From: Anabaena minutissima FACHB-250
GTDB lineage: Bacteria; Cyanobacteriota; Cyanobacteriia; Cyanobacteriales; Nostocaceae
Direction: 5' to 3'
Length of the DNA: 64,000 nucleotides
NCBI RefSeq assembly: GCF_014697125.1
Contig: NZ_JACJRG010000011.1
Coordinates: 62,001-126,000, forward strand
Part shown: positions 1 through 7,675 of the stretch, piece after piece
Layout of the letters: each line of letters opens with the position of its first letter
How positions within the stretch are numbered: the stretch's first letter is position 1
Notes under the pieces: generated by a model
The model's input: the letters and a program-made list of their open reading frames with translations, nothing else
Databases searched by the model: none
What the model was told of the DNA's origin: nothing
Made by a program: the position numbers and the translations under genes

Positions 1-18
1 CGCCTGTAAAGGAATCCC

Positions 19-318
19 ATGAGTGTAAAACTATCAATACTAAAACCTGGTCAAATTGCAACCATCACCGCAATTAACACCAAAGAATCTGGTTTACACA
101 GACGACTAGAAGCGATGGGCTTCAAAGTTGGGCAACAAGTAAAGGTACTCCGCAAAGCCTGGCTGAAAGGCCCCCTACATCTACGCGTGGGATTAACGAC
201 GGAAGTAGCTATGCGGCGACATGAAGCCGAGGAAATTTTGGTGAATATGGGGAGTGAGGATAGGAAAGCAGGGGAGGCAGGGGAGGCAGGGGGAGAAATT
301 TCAATGCCCATTGACTAA
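19..318 (+). CDS. feoA: FeoA, ferrous iron transport accessory protein
   Basis: Small SH3-like FeoA-domain protein that works with the FeoB permease in Fe(II) uptake, probably at the cytoplasmic face of FeoB. The conserved part fills about residues 3-77, with the family's Gly- and Leu-rich pattern (LKPGQIATI, RRLEAMGFKVGQ, RVGLTTEVAMRR). The ATG follows an AAGGAA at ribosome-binding distance. feoB starts 28 bp downstream on the same strand, so the two form an operon. The last 20 or so codons lie in a G-rich heptamer-type repeat (about 261-298) and encode a low-complexity KAGEAGEAGGE tail, so the protein is longer than the usual 75-85 residues. Confidence 0.93.
   Translation: MSVKLSILKPGQIATITAINTKESGLHRRLEAMGFKVGQQVKVLRKAWLKGPLHLRVGLTTEVAMRRHEAEEILVNMGSEDRKAGEAGEAGGEISMPID
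261..298. repeat. Short tandem repeat (GGGGAGGCA-type) inside feoA
   Basis: G-rich tandem units of the cyanobacterial short-tandem-repeat type (variants of gcagggga/ggcaggg). They resemble the intergenic runs near 30340-30385 and 47890-47945. Here the repeat is translated as the last residues of FeoA. Confidence 0.7.
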
Positions 319-346
319 AAATTACGAACTATCCTGGGGGTGTTAA

Positions 347-2380
347 ATGTCACATTGTCATGATTCAGGCTCAGGTATTGCTGCATTCACAACTCAGGCT
401 GGAGTAAAAAGGGTAGCTGTTTTAGGAATGCCGAATGTGGGCAAATCTACCTTATTTAATCGCATTACCAAGGCGGGTGCATTTGTCGGGAATTGGCCTG
501 GGGTAACAGTTGACCTGATGCAAGCACAAGTAGATTTAGATGGTCGCCGAGTCGAATTTGTTGATTTACCGGGGATTTACGACTTAGAGGGCTACTCGGA
601 AGACGAGCAGGTTGTGCAAACTTTCTTTACTACTTACCCAGTTGATTTAGTGCTGGTAATTCTCAATGCAGCGCAAATAGACCGCCAAATTCGTCTAGCC
701 TTACAAGTCAAAGCCTTGGAAATACCTGCTGTAGTCATCCTCAACATGGCAGATGAAGCCAAGCATTTTGGAATCAAAATTCATCCAGAACAATTAGCCC
801 AAAAATTAGAGATGCCTGTAGCATTAGTTAGTGCTAAGTATGGTAGGGGTTATGCGATCGCTATGCGTCAAATTAATCAAAAATTAGCAGAGAACTCCAC
901 ACCCATTGCACCTGAAGCACTCAAGCAAGAGATTACCGCCCATCGACAAATTCCAGAGGAGCAAATTCAAGCCATCCTAGAAAATACGGTAGAAATGCCC
1001 TCGCAGTTATTTAAAACATTCACAGAAAAGCTGGATGGGGTATTGCTACATCCCTTACTAGGACTACCACTGTTTTTTCTGTCAATTTACTTAATGTTTG
1101 CGTTCGTTTGGTTGGTGGGTTTGCCGTTACAGGATGTAGCTGATGCTATTACTGGATGGTTGCAGAAAGTTGTGATTACTCCCCTCACTACCTATTTGCC
1201 GGAGTTTTGGCGGGGATTTCTGGTAGATGGTCTTTATAGCGGGTTAGCTACAGTGGCATCTTTTATTCCCCTAGTAATGACCTTTTTCTTCATGATGGCC
1301 ATTGTAGAAGACAGTGGCTACTTTTCCAGAGCAGCGTACATGATGGATGCTTTAATGTATCGTTTTGGGCTGGATGGTCGTAGCTTTGTATTGCTAATTA
1401 TGGGCTTTGGCTGTAATATACCTGCCATCATGGGAACACGAGTGATGCGATCGCCGAAGGCGGGTCTTCGACCATCGCAGGCTTTACGCTTACTTTCCAT
1501 TTTTATTATTCCCTTTGCACTCTGTTCGGCACGGTTGACTGTATTTATATTTATAATTGATGCCCTATTTAATCGGACTTGGGGGCCTTTGGTACTGTTT
1601 TCGCTGTACCTATTCAGTTTTGCTGTTGCACTGTTAACCGGACTACTACTAAAAGGACAGTTTCAAAACCAAGAACCCTTTGTCATTGAACTACCTCCTT
1701 ACCGCTTCCCTACCCTCAAGCAAATATTTCTCCGGGGATGGGGTGAATTAAAGCAATTTCTACAACGTGCTACTGGATTTATTACTGCTGGGGTAGCTGG
1801 TGTATGGCTATTAAGCAATTTACCTCAAGGTACAGCCAACCCCATCAGTAGTGCTGGAGAGATGCTAATTACCATCCCGATTGTAGTTGGGATGGTGACA
1901 GGTTGGGATGCAGTCAAAGCATTCTTGAAGCGAGGAGGTGGATTTATTGCACTAGGTTTATTAGCCATCTGGTTATTGAGCAATTTACCAGGGAATCAAG
2001 AGACTAGCTACGCCACGCGCATTGGTGAGTTTTTTGCCCCTCTCCTCAATCCAGCCGGTATTCCCCAACAGTTAACTATTGCGTTGATATTTGGATTCAT
2101 CGCCAAAGAAATTTTAGTGGGATCTTTAGCCAGTATTTACCACCTTGCTGATCCTAATGCTGTACAAACAGTTATTTCCCAAACAATATCACCAATTCAA
2201 GCCTATAGTTTCATGCTTTTTTGTTTACTTTACACGCCCTGTCTAGCAACAGTGGCTACTATTAAAAGCGAGTCTAAAAGCAGCCGTTTTACTCTACTAT
2301 CTGTTGTCTATGGACTAACTTTGGCGTGGGTTGTAAGTACGTTATTTTATCAAAGCGCAAGGTTACTGGGGTTAAGTTAA
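347..2380 (+). CDS. feoB: FeoB, GTP-dependent ferrous iron permease
   Basis: Inner-membrane Fe(II) transporter. The N-terminal G domain shows G1 GMPNVGKST (27-35), G3 DLPG (73-76) and G4 NMAD (133-136), followed by a linker helical region and a polytopic core from about residue 230. The two conserved Cys-containing gate regions are present (GFGCNIPA near 353-360 and FALCSAR near 390-396). Two oddities: residues about 369-379 come from a GCGATCGC-containing palindromic repeat, and residues 467-493 and 522-548 resemble each other (ELKQFLQRATGF and AVKAFLKRGGGF, both ending WLLSNLP), as if a membrane segment had been duplicated. There is no frameshift. Operon with feoA. Confidence 0.95.
   Translation: MSHCHDSGSGIAAFTTQAGVKRVAVLGMPNVGKSTLFNRITKAGAFVGNWPGVTVDLMQAQVDLDGRRVEFVDLPGIYDLEGYSEDEQVVQTFFTTYPVDLVLVILNAAQIDRQIRLALQVKALEIPAVVILNMADEAKHFGIKIHPEQLAQKLEMPVALVSAKYGRGYAIAMRQINQKLAENSTPIAPEALKQEITAHRQIPEEQIQAILENTVEMPSQLFKTFTEKLDGVLLHPLLGLPLFFLSIYLMFAFVWLVGLPLQDVADAITGWLQKVVITPLTTYLPEFWRGFLVDGLYSGLATVASFIPLVMTFFFMMAIVEDSGYFSRAAYMMDALMYRFGLDGRSFVLLIMGFGCNIPAIMGTRVMRSPKAGLRPSQALRLLSIFIIPFALCSARLTVFIFIIDALFNRTWGPLVLFSLYLFSFAVALLTGLLLKGQFQNQEPFVIELPPYRFPTLKQIFLRGWGELKQFLQRATGFITAGVAGVWLLSNLPQGTANPISSAGEMLITIPIVVGMVTGWDAVKAFLKRGGGFIALGLLAIWLLSNLPGNQETSYATRIGEFFAPLLNPAGIPQQLTIALIFGFIAKEILVGSLASIYHLADPNAVQTVISQTISPIQAYSFMLFCLLYTPCLATVATIKSESKSSRFTLLSVVYGLTLAWVVSTLFYQSARLLGLS
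1447..1478. repeat. Palindromic HIP1-type repeat inside feoB
   Basis: A GCGATCGC octamer followed by a GC-rich near-palindrome (cgaaggcgggtcttcg), the kind of sequence normally seen between Nostoc genes. Here it is in frame and codes for about 11 residues between the TRVM and ALRLLSIF blocks of FeoB. Confidence 0.55.
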
Positions 2381-3103
2381 AATAGAAACCTTGCCTGTAT
2401 CAATGTCGTAAACTCCTCCAACGATTTTGAGTTTACCCTGACGGACTAATTTCGCTAAGATTGCAGACTTTTGTAGCAGTTTTGCCGCTTGGTATTGAAT
2501 ATTGGCAATAACTGCTGCCTCTTCAATATTCTGAGATGTTTTTTTGACGCTGGTTAAAGCTGGTTTGATGCCTTCGATCACATAGCCAATCCTACCAGGA
2601 AGAGGTTTATTTTTCATAGCTGCTGCAACAGCACCGCATTTGCTATGACCCAAAACGACAATTAACTGCGAACCCAATACAGATGTAGCATATTCTATAC
2701 TGCCAATAGCCATGTCACTGGCGACATTACCCGCGACTCGCGCAACGAATAAATCCCCAAGTCCTTGATCAAAAATAATTTCTGTTGGTACTCTCGAATC
2801 TGCACAGCCCAATATAGTTGCAAAAGGATACTGACCTTGGGTAATGGCTTGCAGACGTTTTCGTGATTGATTGGGATATTGAGGTTTACTTTCTACAAAC
2901 CTTTGATTACCAACTATCAAGCGTTTTAACGCCTGTTGAGGATCGACTACATTAGGGTTAACTGGATTAACATCAGCAATAGTAGTTTCTTGTGTATCTT
3001 TAATCAGACTACCACCTACAGTAGTAGCTGCTAAAGCTAAACCGCTACCACCTGCTAATAACAAGAAATTACGACGACCGATAAATCCATTGATTCGACT
3101 CAT
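2372..3103 (-). CDS. Tat-exported beta-class carbonic anhydrase (EcaB-like)
   Basis: Interconverts CO2 and bicarbonate. All beta-class zinc-site residues are visible: C100-A-D102-S-R104 and H153-S-K-C156 (numbered from the chosen start). The N-terminus MSRINGFIGRRNFLLLAGG has a twin-arginine motif and a hydrophobic stretch, so the enzyme is probably exported to the periplasm or thylakoid lumen, like the EcaB type. I chose ATG 3103 over the in-frame ATG at 3121 because AGGA sits at the right distance before it. A 12-bp perfect inverted repeat lies directly upstream. The 3' end overlaps the end of feoB by 9 bp (convergent). Linked to carbon concentration by family knowledge; no partner gene is adjacent. 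Confidence 0.88.
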   Translation of the reverse strand: MSRINGFIGRRNFLLLAGGSGLALAATTVGGSLIKDTQETTIADVNPVNPNVVDPQQALKRLIVGNQRFVESKPQYPNQSRKRLQAITQGQYPFATILGCADSRVPTEIIFDQGLGDLFVARVAGNVASDMAIGSIEYATSVLGSQLIVVLGHSKCGAVAAAMKNKPLPGRIGYVIEGIKPALTSVKKTSQNIEEAAVIANIQYQAAKLLQKSAILAKLVRQGKLKIVGGVYDIDTGKVSILT

Positions 3104-3108
3104 TAATT

Positions 3109-3139
3109 TTCCTGACAACATTTGTGTTGTTGTCAGGAA
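3109..3139. promoter_or_regulatory. 12-bp perfect inverted repeat before the carbonic anhydrase start
   Basis: Arms 3109-3120 (ttcctgacaaca) and 3128-3139 (tgttgtcaggaa) with a 7-nt loop. In the minus-strand mRNA this forms a strong hairpin whose 3' arm contains the AGGA ribosome-binding site of the start at 3103. It could be an operator or a translation-control hairpin; the sequence does not decide. Confidence 0.55.
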
Positions 3140-3278
3140 GATATCAGAATTGGAGATGCTACAAGAGTACCTTTGTACACGGTTTAAGAGTGATTTAATT
3201 TTTGGGTATAGGGCAATTCAATGCGTGAATTTTGGATTTTAGATTGGTTTCCACCCAAAATCCAAAATTCCTTGTCCC

Positions 3279-4022
3279 CTAATGTCTCTTCCCAGCCCCC
3301 AAATACAGTTCGGCTACTTTAGGGTCAGTCAACAATTCTTGACCAGGGCCAGATATAGCATCCCGTCCAGATTCTAAGACATAACCACGGTTCGCCATTT
3401 CTAAAGCCTTACGGGCGTTTTGTTCTACGAGGACAATTGCTGTACCCCCTTGATTAACTTGTTTAATCTGCTCAAATACTTGCGTTACTAAAATAGGAGA
3501 TAAAGCGGCTGAAGGTTCATCTAACACCAATAAACTCGGTTCTAACATCAAAGCTTTGCCCATTGCTAGCATTTGACGTTCTCCCCCTGAGAGTGTACCA
3601 GCACGTTGCCGACGGCGATCGCTTAATCTGGGAAACATGGTAAATATTCTATCTTTGAGGGGTTTGAGGGCATCATTACGAATAAAAGCCCCCATTTCCA
3701 AATTTTCTTCGACACTCAAAGAAGGAAACACATTAGCAATCTGGGGTACGTAGCACATTCCCCGACGGACGATTTGATTAGATTTCAGTCCGGCGATATT
3801 CTCATCCTTAAAGGTAATTGTGCCTGTATGGGGTGTCAATAAGCCAAAAATGGTTTTGGCTAAAGTTGATTTACCCGCGCCGTTAGGGCCAATCACTGTC
3901 ACCAATTCCCCTTGTTCAACCCGAAAATTCACACCCTGTAGGATATCAACATCTTTAATGTATCCAGCATGGACGTTTTGAACTTCTAGCAGTGGGGCTG
4001 AATTTTGTGCTGAACCTGACAT
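3279..4022 (-). CDS. livF: LivF-type ABC transporter ATP-binding protein
   Basis: Cytoplasmic ATPase of a branched-chain/neutral amino acid (HAAT family) importer; in Anabaena the comparable subunit of the N-I system is NatE. Walker A is GPNGAGKS (45-52), the signature LSGGE (144-148), Walker B ends LVLDEP (D168, E169), and the switch position is VEQN with Gln, which is normal for LivF. The 247-residue length is typical. It stands alone: no permease or binding-protein gene is adjacent, while a LivM-LivG pair lies 13 kb away (17474-19379). Scattered subunits of this transporter are known in heterocystous cyanobacteria. Pairing with that LivM/LivG is inference. Confidence 0.88.
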   Translation of the reverse strand: MSGSAQNSAPLLEVQNVHAGYIKDVDILQGVNFRVEQGELVTVIGPNGAGKSTLAKTIFGLLTPHTGTITFKDENIAGLKSNQIVRRGMCYVPQIANVFPSLSVEENLEMGAFIRNDALKPLKDRIFTMFPRLSDRRRQRAGTLSGGERQMLAMGKALMLEPSLLVLDEPSAALSPILVTQVFEQIKQVNQGGTAIVLVEQNARKALEMANRGYVLESGRDAISGPGQELLTDPKVAELYLGAGKRH

Positions 4023-4186
4023 AGAATTCTTGCCATCAAATCAAATATAGTGACTTTCACTCTAGTCAATTATTGGTCATTACTCCAGACTCAGCACTTT
4101 GACTTATCTACAAAATCCAGTTTTTCACTAAAGACTTTTTTACACTTTTAAATTAGCGACGATTTATTTTTAATAGAAAAATATTG

Positions 4187-4303
4187 GGCGAATATAATAC
4201 GCTACTACACAAACAAAGTCCGCTTGCGCGGACTAATGAAAAATTAGGCGTTTTGAACCCACGCAGGTGGGTTTTGTCTGTGTAGCTGCGAATTATATTC
4301 GCC
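4187..4303. mobile_element. 117-bp foldback (MITE-like) element
   Basis: Perfect 12-bp terminal inverted repeats (ggcgaatataat at 4187-4198 and its complement at 4292-4303). Inside are a second imperfect inverted pair (acacaaacaaa / ttttgtctgtgt) and two small hairpins (tccgc-ttgc-gcgga and aaccca-cgcagg-tgggtt). No ORF and no obvious target duplication. It fills most of the 397-bp gap between the LivF gene and the next CDS; the rest of that gap is AT-rich with nothing else recognisable. Confidence 0.65.
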
Positions 4304-4419
4304 AAGGACAGTAATAAATTAGACTTTCAAACAACCTCTAATCATCAATTTAATCATGATGGCAATACATACGTTGCTAGAGGCGATTTATCGCGTCTCT
4401 ACAATATGAATCAATATGG

Positions 4420-4671
4420 TTATTCGTCGTCCTCATCGTAGCGGTCTCTGCGAGAACGGCGGACGTTGCCTTCGTCCTCTTCATCCTCTTCATCATCATG
4501 GTCTTCACGGGAGCGGCGGACATTACCTTCGTCCTCATCTTCATAGCGGCCTTCACTGTCTCGTCTTCCCCTGCGTCCCCGATATTCCCGATAATCTCCT
4601 TCTTCCTCACGTTCTTCGCGCCTTGAGCCACCGATAAAATCCTGAGCTTTCCGTAAAAAATCGCCTACCAT
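4420..4671 (-). CDS. Small highly charged low-complexity protein
   Basis: 83 residues. A short ordered start (MVGDFLRKAQDFIGG) is followed by a tail almost wholly of Arg, Glu and Asp, including two copies of the block DEGNVRRSR. ATG 4671 is preceded by GAGGAAGAG at ribosome-binding distance; the ATG at 4698 lacks this. The composition suggests an intrinsically disordered, polyampholytic protein. I do not recognise a named family. The repetitive sequence leaves other frames open too (a Met/Lys-rich one and a His/Arg-rich one), but this frame has the best start and a plausible folded N-terminus. Function unknown. Confidence 0.55.
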   Translation of the reverse strand: MVGDFLRKAQDFIGGSRREEREEEGDYREYRGRRGRRDSEGRYEDEDEGNVRRSREDHDDEEDEEDEGNVRRSRRDRYDEDDE

Positions 4672-4698
4672 AATCTCTTCCTCGCTGAAATATAGCAA

Positions 4699-5017
4699 GT
4701 AGGTTTTTCAAAAGTTTGTATTCACCCTTTGTTATGATGAGCCGATTTTTCTAGTCTTCCGTCCTGCTTTTGAAAGACATTGCGATCGCTCCCCAGGAAT
4801 AGACTTTTATTTGGGTTATGTGTGCAGAGAAATAATGAGCGATGGTGTTCTGCCCAGTGTAGCTGAATCTCAGGCAATATTAGCTATTAGTTGAGAGGAA
4901 AAATACACAGAAAATTTTTAATTTTACTGTAAATTACTATATTTGTTTCCGCATTTTCACGGGGCTTTTTAAGTAATTAATCTAACTATACTAGCTTTAT
5001 GTGATGGAAATACTTTT
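4699..5017. other. Intergenic region, no gene seen
   Basis: 319 bp of AT-rich sequence between the charged protein (divergent, minus strand) and the three-gene cassette. It holds one GCGATCGC octamer near 4783 and should carry the promoters for both sides. I see no hairpin terminator, repeat or ORF. Confidence 0.5.
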
Positions 5018-5716
5018 ATGGTATCAAAAAATACGGGATTAAAAGGTAGAGAAGCTCAAGCTAAAACTCTGACTCTTCTGGCGTTATGGGATTTAGGCGG
5101 TACAACAGCAGAAGTTAAAAAAAGTGACCTCACTAAGCGAGTCACACGGACTAATGAAAAGGCGAAAGACTATCAGCCAGTTTTTGAGGAATTACAAGAA
5201 AATGGAGCGATCGCGATCGCAACTACAAACAGAGTAGCAAAGATTTCTCTGACTGATACAGGCTTGCAAATTCTTGGTGATGGATTAAAAAGTGGTGATT
5301 TTGAGTTTGATGGAAATCAAATTGGAGCGCGAGTTGCGAATGCGTTGGTGAAATGGATTCGTCAGATAGATAGTGTAGGGATTTCTCAGGCTAGTTCAGA
5401 GAAGGAATCGAAGCAGGGTAATAAGGTTGCGATCGTATCTTACGACGAGTTTAAATCAACAGTGCTGGAAGTCTACGACAAGTTGAATTATGAATACAAC
5501 TTCAATCATTTAGTACCAATTTATCGGATCAGGAGAGCAATAGGCGATCGGGTGAGTCGTACACAATTTAATGATTGGCTCTTAGAAATGCAAGCTGACG
5601 ATATTTTGCAGCTGCAAGGCGGAACTGTAGAGGATAATGCACCTGACAAAATAGAAGACTCCATTACTACTGTGTTAGATGGACTACGTTGTTACACCAA
5701 ACTTCTTAAAGCCTAA
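5018..5716 (+). CDS. Double winged-helix protein, first gene of the candidate defence cassette
   Basis: 232 residues; I do not recognise a named family. Residues about 14-92 look like a winged helix-turn-helix: LTLLALWDLGG, a basic helix SDLTKRVTRTNEKAKDY, VFEELQENGAI and a beta-wing VAKISLTDTGLQIL. Residues about 143-205 (YDEFKSTVLEVYDKLN, LVPIYRIRRAIGDRVSRTQFNDWLLEMQADDILQLQGG) look like a second one. There is no catalytic motif or membrane segment. It starts the same-strand cluster with the ATPase (38 bp downstream) and the nuclease. By position it could be a DNA-recognition or regulatory subunit; this is inference from architecture and context only. Confidence 0.75.
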   Translation: MVSKNTGLKGREAQAKTLTLLALWDLGGTTAEVKKSDLTKRVTRTNEKAKDYQPVFEELQENGAIAIATTNRVAKISLTDTGLQILGDGLKSGDFEFDGNQIGARVANALVKWIRQIDSVGISQASSEKESKQGNKVAIVSYDEFKSTVLEVYDKLNYEYNFNHLVPIYRIRRAIGDRVSRTQFNDWLLEMQADDILQLQGGTVEDNAPDKIEDSITTVLDGLRCYTKLLKA

Positions 5717-5754
5717 ATTTTCTAACCTCTTCACTAAATAAACTTCAACATACT

Positions 5755-7665
5755 ATGATTGCTACTACGTCTACCATTGATGAACTAATTAGAAATCACA
5801 ACCCATTTGCAGGACACATTGTTGTCAGACCTCAGCAAATATGGGGTAAAAGTTATCCTGATGTTCCATCAATTAATGCTCATGCTTCTAAAGCAGTGTT
5901 TGATGCAGTTGAAAAAATTCGTAATGGTAAGCGCGAAACTGTAGGTATTACAATAACTGCTGAAAAAGGTTTAGGTAAAAGTCATATTATTAGCCGTATA
6001 CGTCATCACTTGCAATCACAAGATAATACATTGTTCATTTACATGAGCAAGTATGACAACTTGAATCAAATTAAATATCAATTTCAGCAAACCGTTGCTT
6101 CTAGTTTGAGAGCATTTGGCAGTCAAGAAGTGATGCAGTGGCAAGAAATAGCTACGGCTTTAATCAATGAAGCTCAAGGTTGGAACAATACACCACAACA
6201 ATACATTAGTAGTATTTATCCAAATTGGTTAAGCAAATATTCAACTAAAATAATTGACACTTTAACAGAATCAGTCTTAAAAATTAAGCCTGAAATTAAT
6301 AACCCTTACATCATTAGAGCTATTTTATGGACACTCTCGACAACACACGCTCATTATGCAACCTATTGGTTATCAGGTTTAGAAATAACTCAAACACAAG
6401 GTGATGTACTGGGTTTACCAAATCCTAAAAATGAAGACAGAGAAGCTGAAGCATTAAGTAATGTACGACAGATATTAGACATAACCAGTCATTACAAAGT
6501 TACGGTGATTTGCTTTGATGAATTAGATATTACAGATGTTTCTGATACAGGATTTACAGCAGCACAAATTGTTGCAAATTTAACTAAAGATTTATACAAC
6601 AGTCTCAAACAATGTGTTTTACTTCTAACAATGTATCCCGAAATTTGGAATGATCAAATTAGGGCATTACCGCAGGCTGAGGCAGTTGTTGATAGATTAG
6701 TAAGTGAACAAACTGACAGACAACCAATTGCATTAAAATATCTAAATGCTGATGATATTGTTGCTCTCGTTCAGAAATGGTTAAATGAATTTTATCAGGA
6801 AAATAATCAAAATCTTCCTCATCCTCTCTACCCATTTAAAGAAGCTAAACTCAGAGAACTTGGTAAGGGTAAGCCAACTATTAGGTCAGTTCTAAAATGG
6901 TGTGCAGAAAATTTTCTTCCTTGCCAATCTATTAATGATAAATCCTGTACAGTAGAGCCAAATGTTACAAATGCTTGGACATCTTCCACAGTCCATCCTG
7001 TAAAACCATACTTTGATAGTGAACTAGCAAATGTTGAATCTTCTATTGGTTCATTAATGGAAGAAGAGGTAAATATTGCTGAATCTCTTTGGCTGGCTTT
7101 TGATAGCTTAGTAGGTAAAACATTAGAAGGAATAATTATTGAGGAAATCGCAGCAATTGAGGCTAGCGCGGCAGACCAGGGATTCATAGATTTCATAATT
7201 GTTGGTAACGATGGAAAAGTAAGGATTGGGGTAAGTGTAGTTCAACAAGATGGTAAATTTATAGGTGCTACATTGAAGCGATTAATTGATTACAAAAAAT
7301 TTAATCTAACTCGTGGCTGCTTAGTTCGTTCCAAACAAATTAATTCAGGTGCTGCATTAGCTAGAGAACGTTTGAGAATACTTTTACAAGAAAGGGGTGG
7401 AGAATGGGTAGCATTGCAAAGCCAAGATATTAAATCTCTTTTAGCTATCTATTTTGTTTGGTATAACAGTGAAAGTTACGAACTGACAGAGGAACAAATA
7501 TTTGATTTTATTGAACAGAAGCAATTAGTAATCAATAATCCATTGATTAGAGAAATACTCAGCGATCCTTCTGGACAAGAACCTGATAATTTGACAGATG
7601 ATGATCTGCCTATGAGAATACCTCAAAGCTTTACTAATGACGAAAAAATTGAATTAACCTTATAG
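5755..7665 (+). CDS. ORC/Cdc6-like AAA+ ATPase with C-terminal nuclease-like domain
   Basis: 636 residues. Walker A GLGKSH (72-77) and Walker B CFDELD (253-258) are clear, with a possible sensor strand LLLTMYP near 289-295 and a C-terminal helical/winged region to about 410, as in ORC/Cdc6-like or STAND-like ATPases. Residues about 440-570 look like a separate alpha/beta domain resembling the restriction-endonuclease fold (IEEIAAIEA, then FIDFIIVGNDGKVRIGVSVVQQ, then GCLVRSKQI), but the usual E-x-K is replaced by VSVVQQ, so it would be inactive or regulatory. The gene lies 38 bp after the winged-helix gene and 10 bp before the nuclease gene. ATP-driven assembly on DNA is inferred, not shown. 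Confidence 0.8.
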   Translation: MIATTSTIDELIRNHNPFAGHIVVRPQQIWGKSYPDVPSINAHASKAVFDAVEKIRNGKRETVGITITAEKGLGKSHIISRIRHHLQSQDNTLFIYMSKYDNLNQIKYQFQQTVASSLRAFGSQEVMQWQEIATALINEAQGWNNTPQQYISSIYPNWLSKYSTKIIDTLTESVLKIKPEINNPYIIRAILWTLSTTHAHYATYWLSGLEITQTQGDVLGLPNPKNEDREAEALSNVRQILDITSHYKVTVICFDELDITDVSDTGFTAAQIVANLTKDLYNSLKQCVLLLTMYPEIWNDQIRALPQAEAVVDRLVSEQTDRQPIALKYLNADDIVALVQKWLNEFYQENNQNLPHPLYPFKEAKLRELGKGKPTIRSVLKWCAENFLPCQSINDKSCTVEPNVTNAWTSSTVHPVKPYFDSELANVESSIGSLMEEEVNIAESLWLAFDSLVGKTLEGIIIEEIAAIEASAADQGFIDFIIVGNDGKVRIGVSVVQQDGKFIGATLKRLIDYKKFNLTRGCLVRSKQINSGAALARERLRILLQERGGEWVALQSQDIKSLLAIYFVWYNSESYELTEEQIFDFIEQKQLVINNPLIREILSDPSGQEPDNLTDDDLPMRIPQSFTNDEKIELTL

Positions 7666-7675
7666 TTAACTAGAA

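Noticed and set aside
4377..4637. Met/Lys-rich and His/Arg-rich frames overlapping the charged protein gene
   Set aside because: Alternative readings of the same repetitive sequence; the chosen frame has a better start signal and folded N-terminus.
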